Shown here piece by piece: positions 56,698 to 64,000 of a DNA stretch of 64,000 bases. Location of the stretch: contig NZ_CP036281.1 in NCBI RefSeq assembly GCF_007750395.1, positions 5,665,001 to 5,729,000 on the forward strand. Reading direction: 5' to 3'. A program made the position numbers and the translations under genes. Origin of the DNA: Polystyrenella longa (GTDB lineage Bacteria > Planctomycetota > Planctomycetia > Planctomycetales > Planctomycetaceae). Under the pieces are notes generated by a model. It worked only from the letters and a program-made list of their open reading frames with translations. It was not told the origin of the DNA and did no database searches. The first letter of the stretch is position 1. Each line of letters begins with the position of its first letter.

Positions 56698-57522
56698 TTA
56701 AAGAATAGCTGTTTTGATGATTACGAAAACCGCGACCAGAACAACTGCAGTCGCGAACACTTTTTGCAATGTTGGTCCTTTGAGCTTTCTGGAGATTAAT
56801 CCACCAAGCCAGATGCCGAACATTCCTCCGATGAGAAATTGCATTGTCAAGTCGAGCGATAACTCGCGACCCGCTGCGACGTAGGACGTGACGCCACTGA
56901 CGCTGATTAAAAAGATCACTAGCAGCGAAGTTCCTACAGCTCGGTGAATCTTCATTCCACTGAATAAAACCAGTGCAGGAACGATGACGAACCCTCCGCC
57001 GACCCCAAACATTCCCGAAAGTACTCCCGTCAATAAACCAACCAGGACCAACAATCGAGCGCACTTTGCAGTCAGCCGAAGGGTTCCCTCTTGATCGCGC
57101 TGACATGCTGAACGATCGGCCTTGTCCAGGCTTTCGGTTACACAGACTCCGGTCGCTAATTCAGGGTTACGAGTCTTGGCCCACATCCTCCACGCCACAA
57201 CCAGCATCAAACAACCAAACATCACCAGTAACATCTTCTCGGGAAAAAGAGTCGAGAGGTAAGACCCGATTGGGGCACCGATCATCCCTGCCACGGCAAA
57301 CAGCAATCCTGTCCGGAGTTCTACTTCACCACGCCATAAACGAGGAACAACACCCGCTAGAGCTGTGCCCCCAACTGAGGCCAGTGAGATTCCAACGGCT
57401 TCACGCGGTGCGACTGCAAGTCCATAGACCAATAATGGGACTGCAAATACACCACCTCCTCCACCGGTAAGGCCAAGTGCCAACCCGACTAAACATCCAA
57501 AAAGAATGGCTAGACCGAACAT
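56698..57522 (-). CDS. TauE/SafE (TSUP) family sulfite/organosulfonate exporter
   Basis: The ATG at 57522 gives 274 residues and overlaps the stop of the upstream rhodanese gene by 13 bp; the longer frame to 57579 is less likely. At least seven membrane helices are seen, with the two family signatures: GLALGLTGGGGGVFAVPLLVYG near the N-terminus and GVLSGMFGVGGGFVIVPALV in the second half. Fusion or clustering of TauE with persulfide dioxygenase and rhodanese is well known in BigR-type operons, where it exports sulfite. That is the likely role here. Confidence 0.92.
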   Translation of the reverse strand: MFGLAILFGCLVGLALGLTGGGGGVFAVPLLVYGLAVAPREAVGISLASVGGTALAGVVPRLWRGEVELRTGLLFAVAGMIGAPIGSYLSTLFPEKMLLVMFGCLMLVVAWRMWAKTRNPELATGVCVTESLDKADRSACQRDQEGTLRLTAKCARLLVLVGLLTGVLSGMFGVGGGFVIVPALVLFSGMKIHRAVGTSLLVIFLISVSGVTSYVAAGRELSLDLTMQFLIGGMFGIWLGGLISRKLKGPTLQKVFATAVVLVAVFVIIKTAIL

Positions 57523-58061
57523 GATCCGTCCTGACTTTGATTCCACGGCATCTTGACGATTAGCATTCCCATTGCACAACTATCTGTGATGCCAGCGAAC
57601 ATCAATCCGGCACCAACAAACGCCGAGAGACCGGTGAAGTAAGGATGCACGAAGATGCCCAACAATGCACCGACCAGCACAAGGAAACCCGCAGCAATCC
57701 GTACCTGCCGCTCCAGTGACATGGCCTTTTTACCACGCACCACGGGCAAACCAGCAGAGACCCAGGCCTCGGTTCCGTTTTCGATGTTGATCGTATTAGC
57801 GAAACCTGCATCAATGAACTTTTGCTGCGCCTTCGCTCCTCGTGCCCCACTTTTACAGATGATGTAAAGTGGTTCATTCGCCGATCCATTCCGTGATTTC
57901 ATCACTGAATGCGGATCAAGAACATCAAGCGGGATATTCTTTGCTTTGGCCGCCCGCACTTCCCGGTATTCCATTGGGGTGCGAACATCGATGATCTCGA
58001 CGTTATTCTGTTGATCGCGCTCGGCAAGCTGTTGCACAGTGATTGTTGGATTATCTGACAT
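57510..58061 (-). CDS. YgaP-like membrane rhodanese (rhodanese plus DUF2892)
   Basis: 183 residues from the ATG at 58061; the longer frame to 58160 overlaps arsR. The N-terminal rhodanese domain (about 1-100) has the active Cys in YIICKSGARG. The C-terminal DUF2892 region has two membrane helices (MAFLVLVGALLGIF-like and GAGLMFAGITDSCAMGMLI). The layout equals E. coli YgaP, which binds and moves sulfane sulfur at the inner membrane. It is the first enzyme gene after arsR and its 3' end overlaps the TauE gene. Confidence 0.9.
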   Translation of the reverse strand: MSDNPTITVQQLAERDQQNNVEIIDVRTPMEYREVRAAKAKNIPLDVLDPHSVMKSRNGSANEPLYIICKSGARGAKAQQKFIDAGFANTINIENGTEAWVSAGLPVVRGKKAMSLERQVRIAAGFLVLVGALLGIFVHPYFTGLSAFVGAGLMFAGITDSCAMGMLIVKMPWNQSQDGSCSV

Positions 58062-58089
58062 GTCTGACCCCTTATTAATGTCGTGGTGT

Positions 58090-58112
58090 CGCAATAATAC
58101 GATATATTTGCG
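58090..58112. promoter_or_regulatory. Candidate second ArsR operator between arsR and the rhodanese gene
   Basis: CGCAA at 58090-58094 and TTGCG at 58108-58112 flank an AT-rich centre containing TACGATATA, which resembles half of the palindrome upstream of arsR (CACGATATA). It lies 29 bp before the rhodanese start, a position suited to an internal regulated promoter. Confidence 0.4.
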
Positions 58113-58129
58113 AGAGAAAAAGTGAGATT

Positions 58130-58450
58130 TTAATCTCCCAAAAAACGATCTTCTACACATTTAATGATATTGGCTAAATGCGGCTCCGCAACTTGGTAAT
58201 ATACGCGGCGTCCTTCCCTTTCGCTCGTAAAGAACCCACATCGCTGCATCAGTCGCAAATGCTCTGAGGCCACGTTGTCTGGAACGTCACAATCCTCTGC
58301 CAGTTCGCCAACAGTATACCGACCATGCAGCAACAATTGCACAAATCGTAGCCGCACGGGATGCGCCAGTGTTTTCAGGCATTCCGCCGCCTTGGTAAAC
58401 GCATCCATGTCAACAGTATGTTTAGACTTCTTATTGGTTTTTGTTACCAT
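58130..58450 (-). CDS. ArsR/SmtB-family repressor of the sulfur operon
   Basis: 106 residues from the ATG at 58450 with an AGGAGA site upstream; the frame to 58486 crosses the operator. Winged HTH: CLKTLAHPVRLRFVQLLLHG, TVGELAEDCDVPDNVASEHLRLMQRCG (recognition helix) and the wing SEREGRRVYYQV. Cysteines are at 24, 54, 71 and 98. By context it should act like BigR/SqrR, which sense persulfide through a Cys pair, but by eye the two positions used there are Gln38 and Leu104. A different pair (perhaps 24 and 98) or another signal must be used. The metal motifs of ArsR (CVC) and SmtB (D-x-H-x10-H) are not visible. Confidence 0.9.
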   Translation of the reverse strand: MVTKTNKKSKHTVDMDAFTKAAECLKTLAHPVRLRFVQLLLHGRYTVGELAEDCDVPDNVASEHLRLMQRCGFFTSEREGRRVYYQVAEPHLANIIKCVEDRFLGD

Positions 58451-58472
58451 TTCAAATCTCCTTACCTCATTG

Positions 58473-58490
58473 TATCGTAATGTCACGATA
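58473..58490. promoter_or_regulatory. Palindromic ArsR operator
   Basis: TATCGTAATGTCACGATA is an inverted repeat (TATCGT-N6-ACGATA) located 23-40 bp upstream of the arsR start, the usual autoregulatory site. The left end of an IS lies only 45 bp further upstream, at 58535. Confidence 0.65.
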
Positions 58491-58534
58491 TATCAAGGGT
58501 ACTGTTCCGCGTCTTTATTGATTTCCACGTAAGT

Positions 58535-60043
58535 CCGTACCGTAAAAAAACTCAGCCGAACTCAAGACACTGTAAATCAAGGGTGCTGTGAAACTCTGAC
58601 GGCATGTGTTCTCAGACGAGTTGGTAGCAACGCTCGCCGCCGCATTCAGTACAATCGTTGTCACCGGTCGTGAAGACTGTCAGCGATACACGTTTCGCGA
58701 GTGCCAGGGTTCAGAGAATGGCTATAGTTCCAAAGTAACCCTCCCCTTCACTTTGGTAACTGATTAGATGGAATTTGTGATGCAGCCCTGGCACCTGCTG
58801 GTATTCGCTCTGGCAAGTTGGGTGAATCGTGAACAACAATTGGCGATTGAATACCTCAAGACCGAAAATAGCATCCTCCGGGAAAAGGTTGGCAAGAAAC
58901 GGGTCCTGCTGAACGATAACGAGCGTCGTCGCCTGGCGGTCAAAGGGAAAATGCTGGGCCGGAAGTTGCTAAGTGAACTCGGCGCGATCTTCACTCCCGA
59001 TACCATTCTCCGCTGGCACCGGGAGTTGATTGCCAGGAAATGGGACTACTCGTCGGAGAAGAAACAAGTTGGTCGACCTCGTATTCGAACGGAGATCGTC
59101 GAACTGATCTTGAGGTTTGCGAAAGAGAATCCCACGTGGGGAACTGATCGAATTCAGGGTGCTTTGTCCAATGTTGGTTTTCACATCACCGACACCACCG
59201 TGCGGAATGTGCTGAAGGCGAACGGTATCGAGCCTGCCCCAGATCGTCCCGCTTCAATGTCCTGGCAGACGTTCCTGAAAGCTCATTGGGAAGCGATATT
59301 CGCCGTTGACTTCACCACGGTAGAAGTCTGGACGAAGACCGGTCTGACGACGTTCTACGTCATGGTGGTGATGGAGTTGAAGTCACGACGCGTTGAGATC
59401 GCGGGGATTACGACAAACCCCAACAAACAATGGGCGACACAGGTTGGACGTAACCTCACCGGCGACGATGGCTTCCTGGAAAACGCCTCCCATCTGATTC
59501 TTGATCGCGATACTTGTTTCCAGCCGCTGCGTTCTTTCCTGAAGAACCAGACTGAAATCGAACCGGTGCTGCTTCCGCCGAAGAGTCCGAACATGAATGC
59601 ACATCTCGAACGATTCATGAGAAGTCTGAAAAGCGAATGCCTGAGAAAGATGATCTTCTTCGGTCAGCACTCACTCGAACGAACGCTGAAAGAATACGTT
59701 GCCCATTACCATTCCGAGCGGAATCATCAGGGACTCGACAATCAGCTGATTGATCCTGATGAAGACGTTGGATGCTTCGCCGGTAAAGTTGAATGCCGCG
59801 AACGTCTCGGTGGTTTGCTCAAGTATTACTACCGCGACGCAGCTTGAATCAGCCTCGAATCGATGTCGGTCCTCGTGTAGTGATTCTCCGTTACCGCTGC
59901 GCTCGGACGGTCATTTTCGCGTCAAATCTGATAGTAGCGTTTAGGTCGCTAAACGAATCTCGTTCGAAATCCGTCGCTCGTAAGCGATGGAACCAGTTGG
60001 AATCACTGGTTTTCAACGTCGGCTGAATAAATTTACGATACGG
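58535..60043 (+). mobile_element. Intact 1,509-bp IS (reference copy)
   Basis: Left repeat CCGTACCGTAAA begins at 58535 and the right repeat ends at 60043; over 25 bp the two ends agree at about 20 positions. The leader (58535-58767) and trailer (59848-60043) are unusually long for an IS of this size and are conserved in other copies. Flanks show no target duplication. The right end abuts a second, partial copy. Confidence 0.95.
58768..59847 (+). CDS. IS transposase with HTH and rve-type DDE domain
   Basis: 359 residues, uninterrupted. N-terminal basic and HTH segments (RRRLAVKGKMLGRKLLSELG, GRPRIRTEIVELILRFAKEN), then the rve core with Asp in VDFTTVEVW, Asp in LILDRDTCFQPL and Glu in ERFMRSLKSE, followed by YHSERNHQGLDNQLI. 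It catalyses cut-and-join of IS ends. The ATG follows the conserved leader motif GTAACTGATTAG. It resembles single-frame IS481-like enzymes more than frameshifted IS3 ones. Confidence 0.93.
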   Translation: MEFVMQPWHLLVFALASWVNREQQLAIEYLKTENSILREKVGKKRVLLNDNERRRLAVKGKMLGRKLLSELGAIFTPDTILRWHRELIARKWDYSSEKKQVGRPRIRTEIVELILRFAKENPTWGTDRIQGALSNVGFHITDTTVRNVLKANGIEPAPDRPASMSWQTFLKAHWEAIFAVDFTTVEVWTKTGLTTFYVMVVMELKSRRVEIAGITTNPNKQWATQVGRNLTGDDGFLENASHLILDRDTCFQPLRSFLKNQTEIEPVLLPPKSPNMNAHLERFMRSLKSECLRKMIFFGQHSLERTLKEYVAHYHSERNHQGLDNQLIDPDEDVGCFAGKVECRERLGGLLKYYYRDAA

Positions 60044-60400
60044 CTGAAGGAATACGTTGCACATTACCATTCCGGGCGGAATCATCAGGGACTCGACAAT
60101 CAGTTGATTGAACCTGGTGAAGAAGTCGGAAGCATCGCAGGTAAAATCGAATGCCGCAAACGTCTCGGCGGTCTGCTCAAGTATTACTATCGCGACGCTG
60201 CGTGAAACCGCTTCGCTCACAGACCACAATTCTTGTAACGATCCGCGCTACCGCTGCGCTCGCAAGGTCAGTTTCGGATCGATTCTGATGATAATCCTCA
60301 GGTCGCTAAACGAATCTCGTTCGAAATCCGTCCCTCGTCTGGAACATAACCAATTGGAATCTCTCGTTTTCAACGTCGGCTAAATAAATTTACGATACGG
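60044..60400 (+). mobile_element. Right-end fragment of a second IS copy
   Basis: It begins inside the transposase C-terminus (LKEYVAHYHSGRNHQGLDN ... LLKYYYRDAA, stop at 60205), continues through the trailer and ends with TTTACGATACGG at 60400. The next base begins the duplicated sigma factor gene, so this fragment is the immediate cause of that gene's 5' truncation. Confidence 0.9.
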
Positions 60401-62475
60401 GCACTTTTGAAAGAAGCGGGACAGAACAATGACCAATCATGGAATCAGCTAGTGGAGACTTACGGGCCATTCATCTACCAATCTATTCGTCGATCGGGCA
60501 TACAGTCTGCTGATGCAGCAGATATCATGCAGATCGTTTTGCTGGAAGTGCATCGCAGCCTGCAATCATTCGAGCGGCAACATAAAGGTTCTTTTCGTAA
60601 GTGGCTCAATGCGGTCACTCGTAATAAAGTGATCGACTTTTGTCGTAAACGCAACAAGTTAGAAGAGATCACCACACAACAGCAATCAGACGTTGCAGAT
60701 TCCGAGCACAAGATTGACCAGGCAATTCCTGATGAGCGTCAGCAGGCGTTAGTGAAGATTCTTCAGGATGTTAAGAACTCGGTGTCAGGCAAGACATGGC
60801 AGGCCTTCGAGATGACGGAAGCCAATGTGGAGACCTCCGATCAGATAGGCCGTAGACTGGGAATCAGTGCTGCAGCGGTCCGTATGGCACGCCGTAGAGT
60901 GCTCCTGCAAATTGAACTTTTGTACGTTCAACACAAACAAAAACCAGAGTAACGTGACAACGGTTCGTTAGATGTAAAGAAGGGAGACTATTGCCCGTTA
61001 CTCCCTAAATCATCCTTTCACCGGAACTTTTGATGAGTTGTCCCAATTCCAGAACGATACCTGAGCTTCGTACTGAACAATTCAATAGCCAGGAATTGAA
61101 CGATTTCCTTGATCACGTTTCCAGCTGCGATTATTGCTACGAAGTGTTTCGGTCCGAACAGTCCACATCGAACGATTCGAATCTGGAAATTGAGGTTCAC
61201 GAAGCTCTGGAAAATTCACGACTTTCTGAAGAGCCCGAATGCAGGGAAGTTCTCTCCCGTCTTCTCGATCAACAGGACTCGAATTATTTTCAGGAAGTGT
61301 CTGCCCCAGTTTTCGAGCCCGTATCACCAGGCACAATTCTCGGTGACTTTTATCTCGAGCACGTCATCGCACGAGGTGGCATGGGTACAGTGTACGCCGC
61401 CGAACAGATATCCCTCAAACGCAGGGTAGCGTTTAAGCTGATCAATACAGGAATGCAGCCAGCCGACGGAGTGTTTCAGCGTTTTACGAATGAAGCTATG
61501 GCCCTGAGCCGCATGGATCATCCGCAAATCATTCCGGTACTGACCTGTGGTCACTGTGGTAACTCGTTTTATCTAGTGATGCCTCTGATTGACGGAATCA
61601 ATCTGGCGAATTTAATCCAGCGTTTGGTCGATCAACGAAGCCGATCAACAACGGAAGTTTGTGCGACCACGGTTGAGACTGACTTTAAAGAACATCCCCT
61701 GCACGTCAGTCCTGATGAGGAGAGCTCGTTTGTTGTTAATCTCTCCAATAAGATGAACAACTACTGCGAGAACTATCCCAGAGACATTTTTGGGGGAACC
61801 GATATCAAGTCGCCAGAGTTCATTCGGAATGTGGTGCAGCAATTCATCTGCCTGGCAGACGCTCTGCAATACGTCCACGATCGAGGCATCATTCATCGTG
61901 ACATTAAGCCCTCAAATATACTGATAGATCGCGAAGGGAAAATGCGAATTGGTGACTTCGGTGTTGCCAAACTCGATGATAACCTCACAATGACGGCCAC
62001 TCACCAGCTACTTGGTACTCCCCGTTACATGAGTCCTGAGCAGATCCCAGGTAACAAACGATTCGTCGATCACCGTACCGACATCTATTCACTGGGAATC
62101 ACACTATACGAGTTACTTACTTTGAAGTCAGCGTTTGAGAGTGGTTCTATAGAAGAAATAATGTTCCGCATCGAACAGGAACAACCGTTCTCCTGCCGAA
62201 TATATAATCCGGCGATCCCGCTTGATTTGGAAACGATTATTCTGAAGTCAATCGAAAAATCGAGTGAGGATCGCTATGTATCTGCCTCCCTGCTCGCAGA
62301 CGACCTTCGTAGATTTCTGGAAAATAAACCCGTACTTGCTAAAAGACCAGGGCCTTCAGAGCACATCATTAAATGGATCTCACGTCATCGAAGTGCTGCG
62401 GCAGCTATTGTAGCCGGCATGGCCCTGATGCTCATCATGAGTATCGTTATACTTGCTAAGGTTTCCGATGCCGTT
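60401..62475 (+). repeat. Inverted 2.07-kb near-identical repeat, copy 2
   Basis: Counterpart of 35318-37392. The left border coincides exactly with an IS right end. The right border is where identity starts to fall (CCGTTCGCAAAATGG here against CCGTACATAGAATGG there); beyond about 62,565 only protein-level similarity remains. Confidence 0.9.
60407..60952 (+). CDS. 5'-truncated duplicate of the ECF sigma factor gene
   Basis: Identical in all visible residues to residues 23-203 of the sigma factor at 36841-37452; the first 22 codons and the native promoter are replaced by an IS right end. Regions 2 and 4 are complete, so translation from the TTG at 60407 would give a 181-residue protein that might still work if the adjacent IS supplies a promoter. 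The missing N-terminus precedes the usual start of region 2. I list it as a gene because the core is intact, but a pseudogene status is equally possible. It is followed by the second kinase gene with the same 80-bp spacer as in the other locus. Confidence 0.7.
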   Translation: MKEAGQNNDQSWNQLVETYGPFIYQSIRRSGIQSADAADIMQIVLLEVHRSLQSFERQHKGSFRKWLNAVTRNKVIDFCRKRNKLEEITTQQQSDVADSEHKIDQAIPDERQQALVKILQDVKNSVSGKTWQAFEMTEANVETSDQIGRRLGISAAAVRMARRRVLLQIELLYVQHKQKPE

Positions 62476-64000
62476 CGCAAAATGGAAGCGAGCCAAAAAG
62501 TCGCGGAAGAGTCTCTGGATCAGGCAATCGAAACTACTTACGCATCTTCATTCGCACTTGGGTTCAGGGCCTACCAGGATTATGACCTATCGTCTGCGAT
62601 GGAAATCCTGAAAGCAGACAAGTTCAAAACGAGTAGTAAAGATTATCGAGGTTTTGAATGGCCCCTTTTGATGCAACGCATCCAAGGCGATTCGACATCG
62701 ATGCCTCTTTCGAATAAACCCCTGTACTGCATCGCCGAATGCGATGATCGACGACTTCTTGCGGTCGCCGGACAGGAGGCCGTAATCTATCTTGTCAACG
62801 CCCTCGACTTTTCAGTGCAGAAGACGATACTCACTAATCAGAGTGAAATAAACGACTTGGATTTCTCAAAGGAGGGCTCACGTCTCGTTTCGGCGGAAGA
62901 CAATGGTTCTATCTGTGTGTGGAATTGCCAAAATGGGGAGCAATTATTAACCATTCCCGCACACGATGGGGTCGTTTATTCTGCGAGTTTCTTCAAGGAC
63001 GATAGCCGAATCATCAGCCATGCACGCGACAAAGAGTTCAACATTTGGCACTCCGACACTGGTGAAAATCTAGACGAACTCAAACATCACGACGACAGGA
63101 TCGTTATCTCAACAATAAATAGTTCCGAGAGGCTACTCGCTTCGATCAGTCGAGATCATAAACTCCTCGTTTACGATCTCGTCGAACAACGCCTTGTCCT
63201 GAAGAAATCCATCCCCCAGGAGAATAGCCGGGTCTCTGTCACTGCCCTGACTTTTTCTCCGGACAGTCGTTTTCTGTATTATGGCAGAAAACAAGGTCTT
63301 ATCTCCCGCGAAGACCTACTGACTAAAAAACACGAGGATGTGGCGAGTCACAGGGATGAAATCACGTCGATTCGATTTGATTCTGAGGGGTCGAGATTAT
63401 TCACTGCAGACGTCTCGGGTCTGGTGCATATCTGGAGTATTTCTGACCAGAATAATGCGGGACAAGAAGTGGCTGATTCATTAACCCCAATGGATCGCTG
63501 GACTACCCCTGAACCATCCCGTCCCGGAGGCTTTGATGTTCATCCCAATGGTACATGGGCCTGCATCTACCACAAAGGTGAGGTTTCTTTTTTAAACTTG
63601 CAGACCCGCGAACGGCAAACATTGGACTTCCCGGCTACGGCCGACCTCCTCAACCCTGACTATAGTCGGGGACCTGACGAAGACCTATTATGTTTCAGTC
63701 CGGATGGAAAATGGTTAACATTCCTGACGGAGGTATTCCATCTTGAAGACGGAAAATGGTCCCATCACGTTAAGATGTCCTATCTAGCCAAGAGATGTTT
63801 CGCATTGGAGTATACTAACGACAGTCGATCTCTGATAAGCTCAATTGGATCTGGAAGAATCATATTTGCCGACAGTTGGAAGGGGACACACATAGATCAA
63901 CCTTTCAAAGCAGACGATTTGAATTACCGTAATCTGGAGCAAAGTGATGTTATCGCGGTTTCCAATAAAGATAGTTTCGTTGCAGTTGGCTCGTACAATT
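61033..64000 (+). CDS. Second membrane Ser/Thr kinase-WD40 protein (3' end beyond the right edge)
   Basis: 989 codons are visible from the ATG at 61033. Residues 1-480 are almost identical to the kinase at 32273-36760, including the HVSSCDYC zinc motif, ARGGMGTVY, HRDIKPSNIL, DFGVAK and the transmembrane helix (differences include GS to VS at 89-90 and L to F at 94). From about residue 510 the WD40 half is a clear homologue but heavily substituted (for example GFRAYQDYDLSSAMEIL against GFKTYQDDDISSAAGIL), with alignable blocks throughout. The sensor parts probably recognise different signals while sharing one catalytic and sigma-interacting half. Confidence 0.9.
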   Translation, partial: MSCPNSRTIPELRTEQFNSQELNDFLDHVSSCDYCYEVFRSEQSTSNDSNLEIEVHEALENSRLSEEPECREVLSRLLDQQDSNYFQEVSAPVFEPVSPGTILGDFYLEHVIARGGMGTVYAAEQISLKRRVAFKLINTGMQPADGVFQRFTNEAMALSRMDHPQIIPVLTCGHCGNSFYLVMPLIDGINLANLIQRLVDQRSRSTTEVCATTVETDFKEHPLHVSPDEESSFVVNLSNKMNNYCENYPRDIFGGTDIKSPEFIRNVVQQFICLADALQYVHDRGIIHRDIKPSNILIDREGKMRIGDFGVAKLDDNLTMTATHQLLGTPRYMSPEQIPGNKRFVDHRTDIYSLGITLYELLTLKSAFESGSIEEIMFRIEQEQPFSCRIYNPAIPLDLETIILKSIEKSSEDRYVSASLLADDLRRFLENKPVLAKRPGPSEHIIKWISRHRSAAAAIVAGMALMLIMSIVILAKVSDAVRKMEASQKVAEESLDQAIETTYASSFALGFRAYQDYDLSSAMEILKADKFKTSSKDYRGFEWPLLMQRIQGDSTSMPLSNKPLYCIAECDDRRLLAVAGQEAVIYLVNALDFSVQKTILTNQSEINDLDFSKEGSRLVSAEDNGSICVWNCQNGEQLLTIPAHDGVVYSASFFKDDSRIISHARDKEFNIWHSDTGENLDELKHHDDRIVISTINSSERLLASISRDHKLLVYDLVEQRLVLKKSIPQENSRVSVTALTFSPDSRFLYYGRKQGLISREDLLTKKHEDVASHRDEITSIRFDSEGSRLFTADVSGLVHIWSISDQNNAGQEVADSLTPMDRWTTPEPSRPGGFDVHPNGTWACIYHKGEVSFLNLQTRERQTLDFPATADLLNPDYSRGPDEDLLCFSPDGKWLTFLTEVFHLEDGKWSHHVKMSYLAKRCFALEYTNDSRSLISSIGSGRIIFADSWKGTHIDQPFKADDLNYRNLEQSDVIAVSNKDSFVAVGSYN

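Noticed and set aside
1-64000. tRNA, rRNA and CRISPR arrays
   Set aside because: None seen; the repeats found are long in-gene modules, IS copies or single dyads, without regular spacers.

Overview
The window looks like a chromosomal stretch from a member of the Planctomycetota. The evidence is family content: two giant secreted proteins with the planctomycetal LEPR-type N-terminal motif, a cytochrome c/PA14/DUF1592-DUF1588 protein paired with a DUF1552 protein, a formylglycine sulfatase, and ECF sigma factor genes followed by a Ser/Thr kinase-WD40 gene. I saw no rRNA, tRNA or CRISPR array.

Layout. 1-8.4 kb (minus): two large modular surface or secreted proteins, one running off the left edge, sharing a repeat module that is tandemly duplicated (1,158-bp period) in the second. 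9.0-13.0 kb (plus): DUF1592/DUF1588 cytochrome and DUF1552 pair, closed by a bidirectional terminator. 13.1-15.5 kb (minus): dGTPase and a metallophosphoesterase. 15.8-19.3 kb: decayed accessory DNA (NdvB/GH94-type pseudogene cut by an IS remnant, a toxin-like gene fragment with a small downstream ORF, an IS1182-like remnant). 20-25.7 kb (plus): exported hypothetical protein, cardiolipin synthase, sulfatase and a small ion-channel-like membrane protein. 26.0-30.5 kb: a head-to-head array of full and truncated copies of one IS family. 30.5-37.5 kb (minus): flavoprotein, Ser/Thr kinase-WD40 and its ECF sigma factor. 37.6-41.7 kb: more IS debris around a HEAT-like protein and a double-CXXCG (SitI6-like) immunity protein, ending in an intact IS. 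41.7-45.2 kb (minus): DevBCA/MacB-type ABC exporter and a decapitated TetR gene. 45.7-53.5 kb (plus): heavy-metal RND efflux operon (adaptor, pump, histidine kinase, NtrC-type regulator) preceded by a well-spaced sigma-54 promoter and a dyad upstream. 53.5-58.5 kb (minus): ArsR-regulated sulfane-sulfur operon (ArsR, YgaP-like rhodanese, TauE/SafE, persulfide dioxygenase-rhodanese, DsrE-like protein, bacterioferritin-like protein). 58.5-60.4 kb: intact IS plus an IS right-end fragment. 60.4-64 kb: a second copy of the sigma factor/kinase locus, running off the right edge.

How the parts relate. The two sigma/kinase loci are inverted relative to each other. They are almost identical over about 2.07 kb (sigma factor, spacer, kinase catalytic half) but clearly diverged in the WD40 half, and they bracket a 23-kb segment carrying the efflux and sulfur operons. 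One dispersed IS family, 1,509 bp in its best copies with recognisable terminal inverted repeats, accounts for most of the non-genic DNA between 16 and 60 kb and for several truncated genes.

Limits. Family names come from reading motifs in translations, not from searches. Boundaries of decayed elements are approximate.
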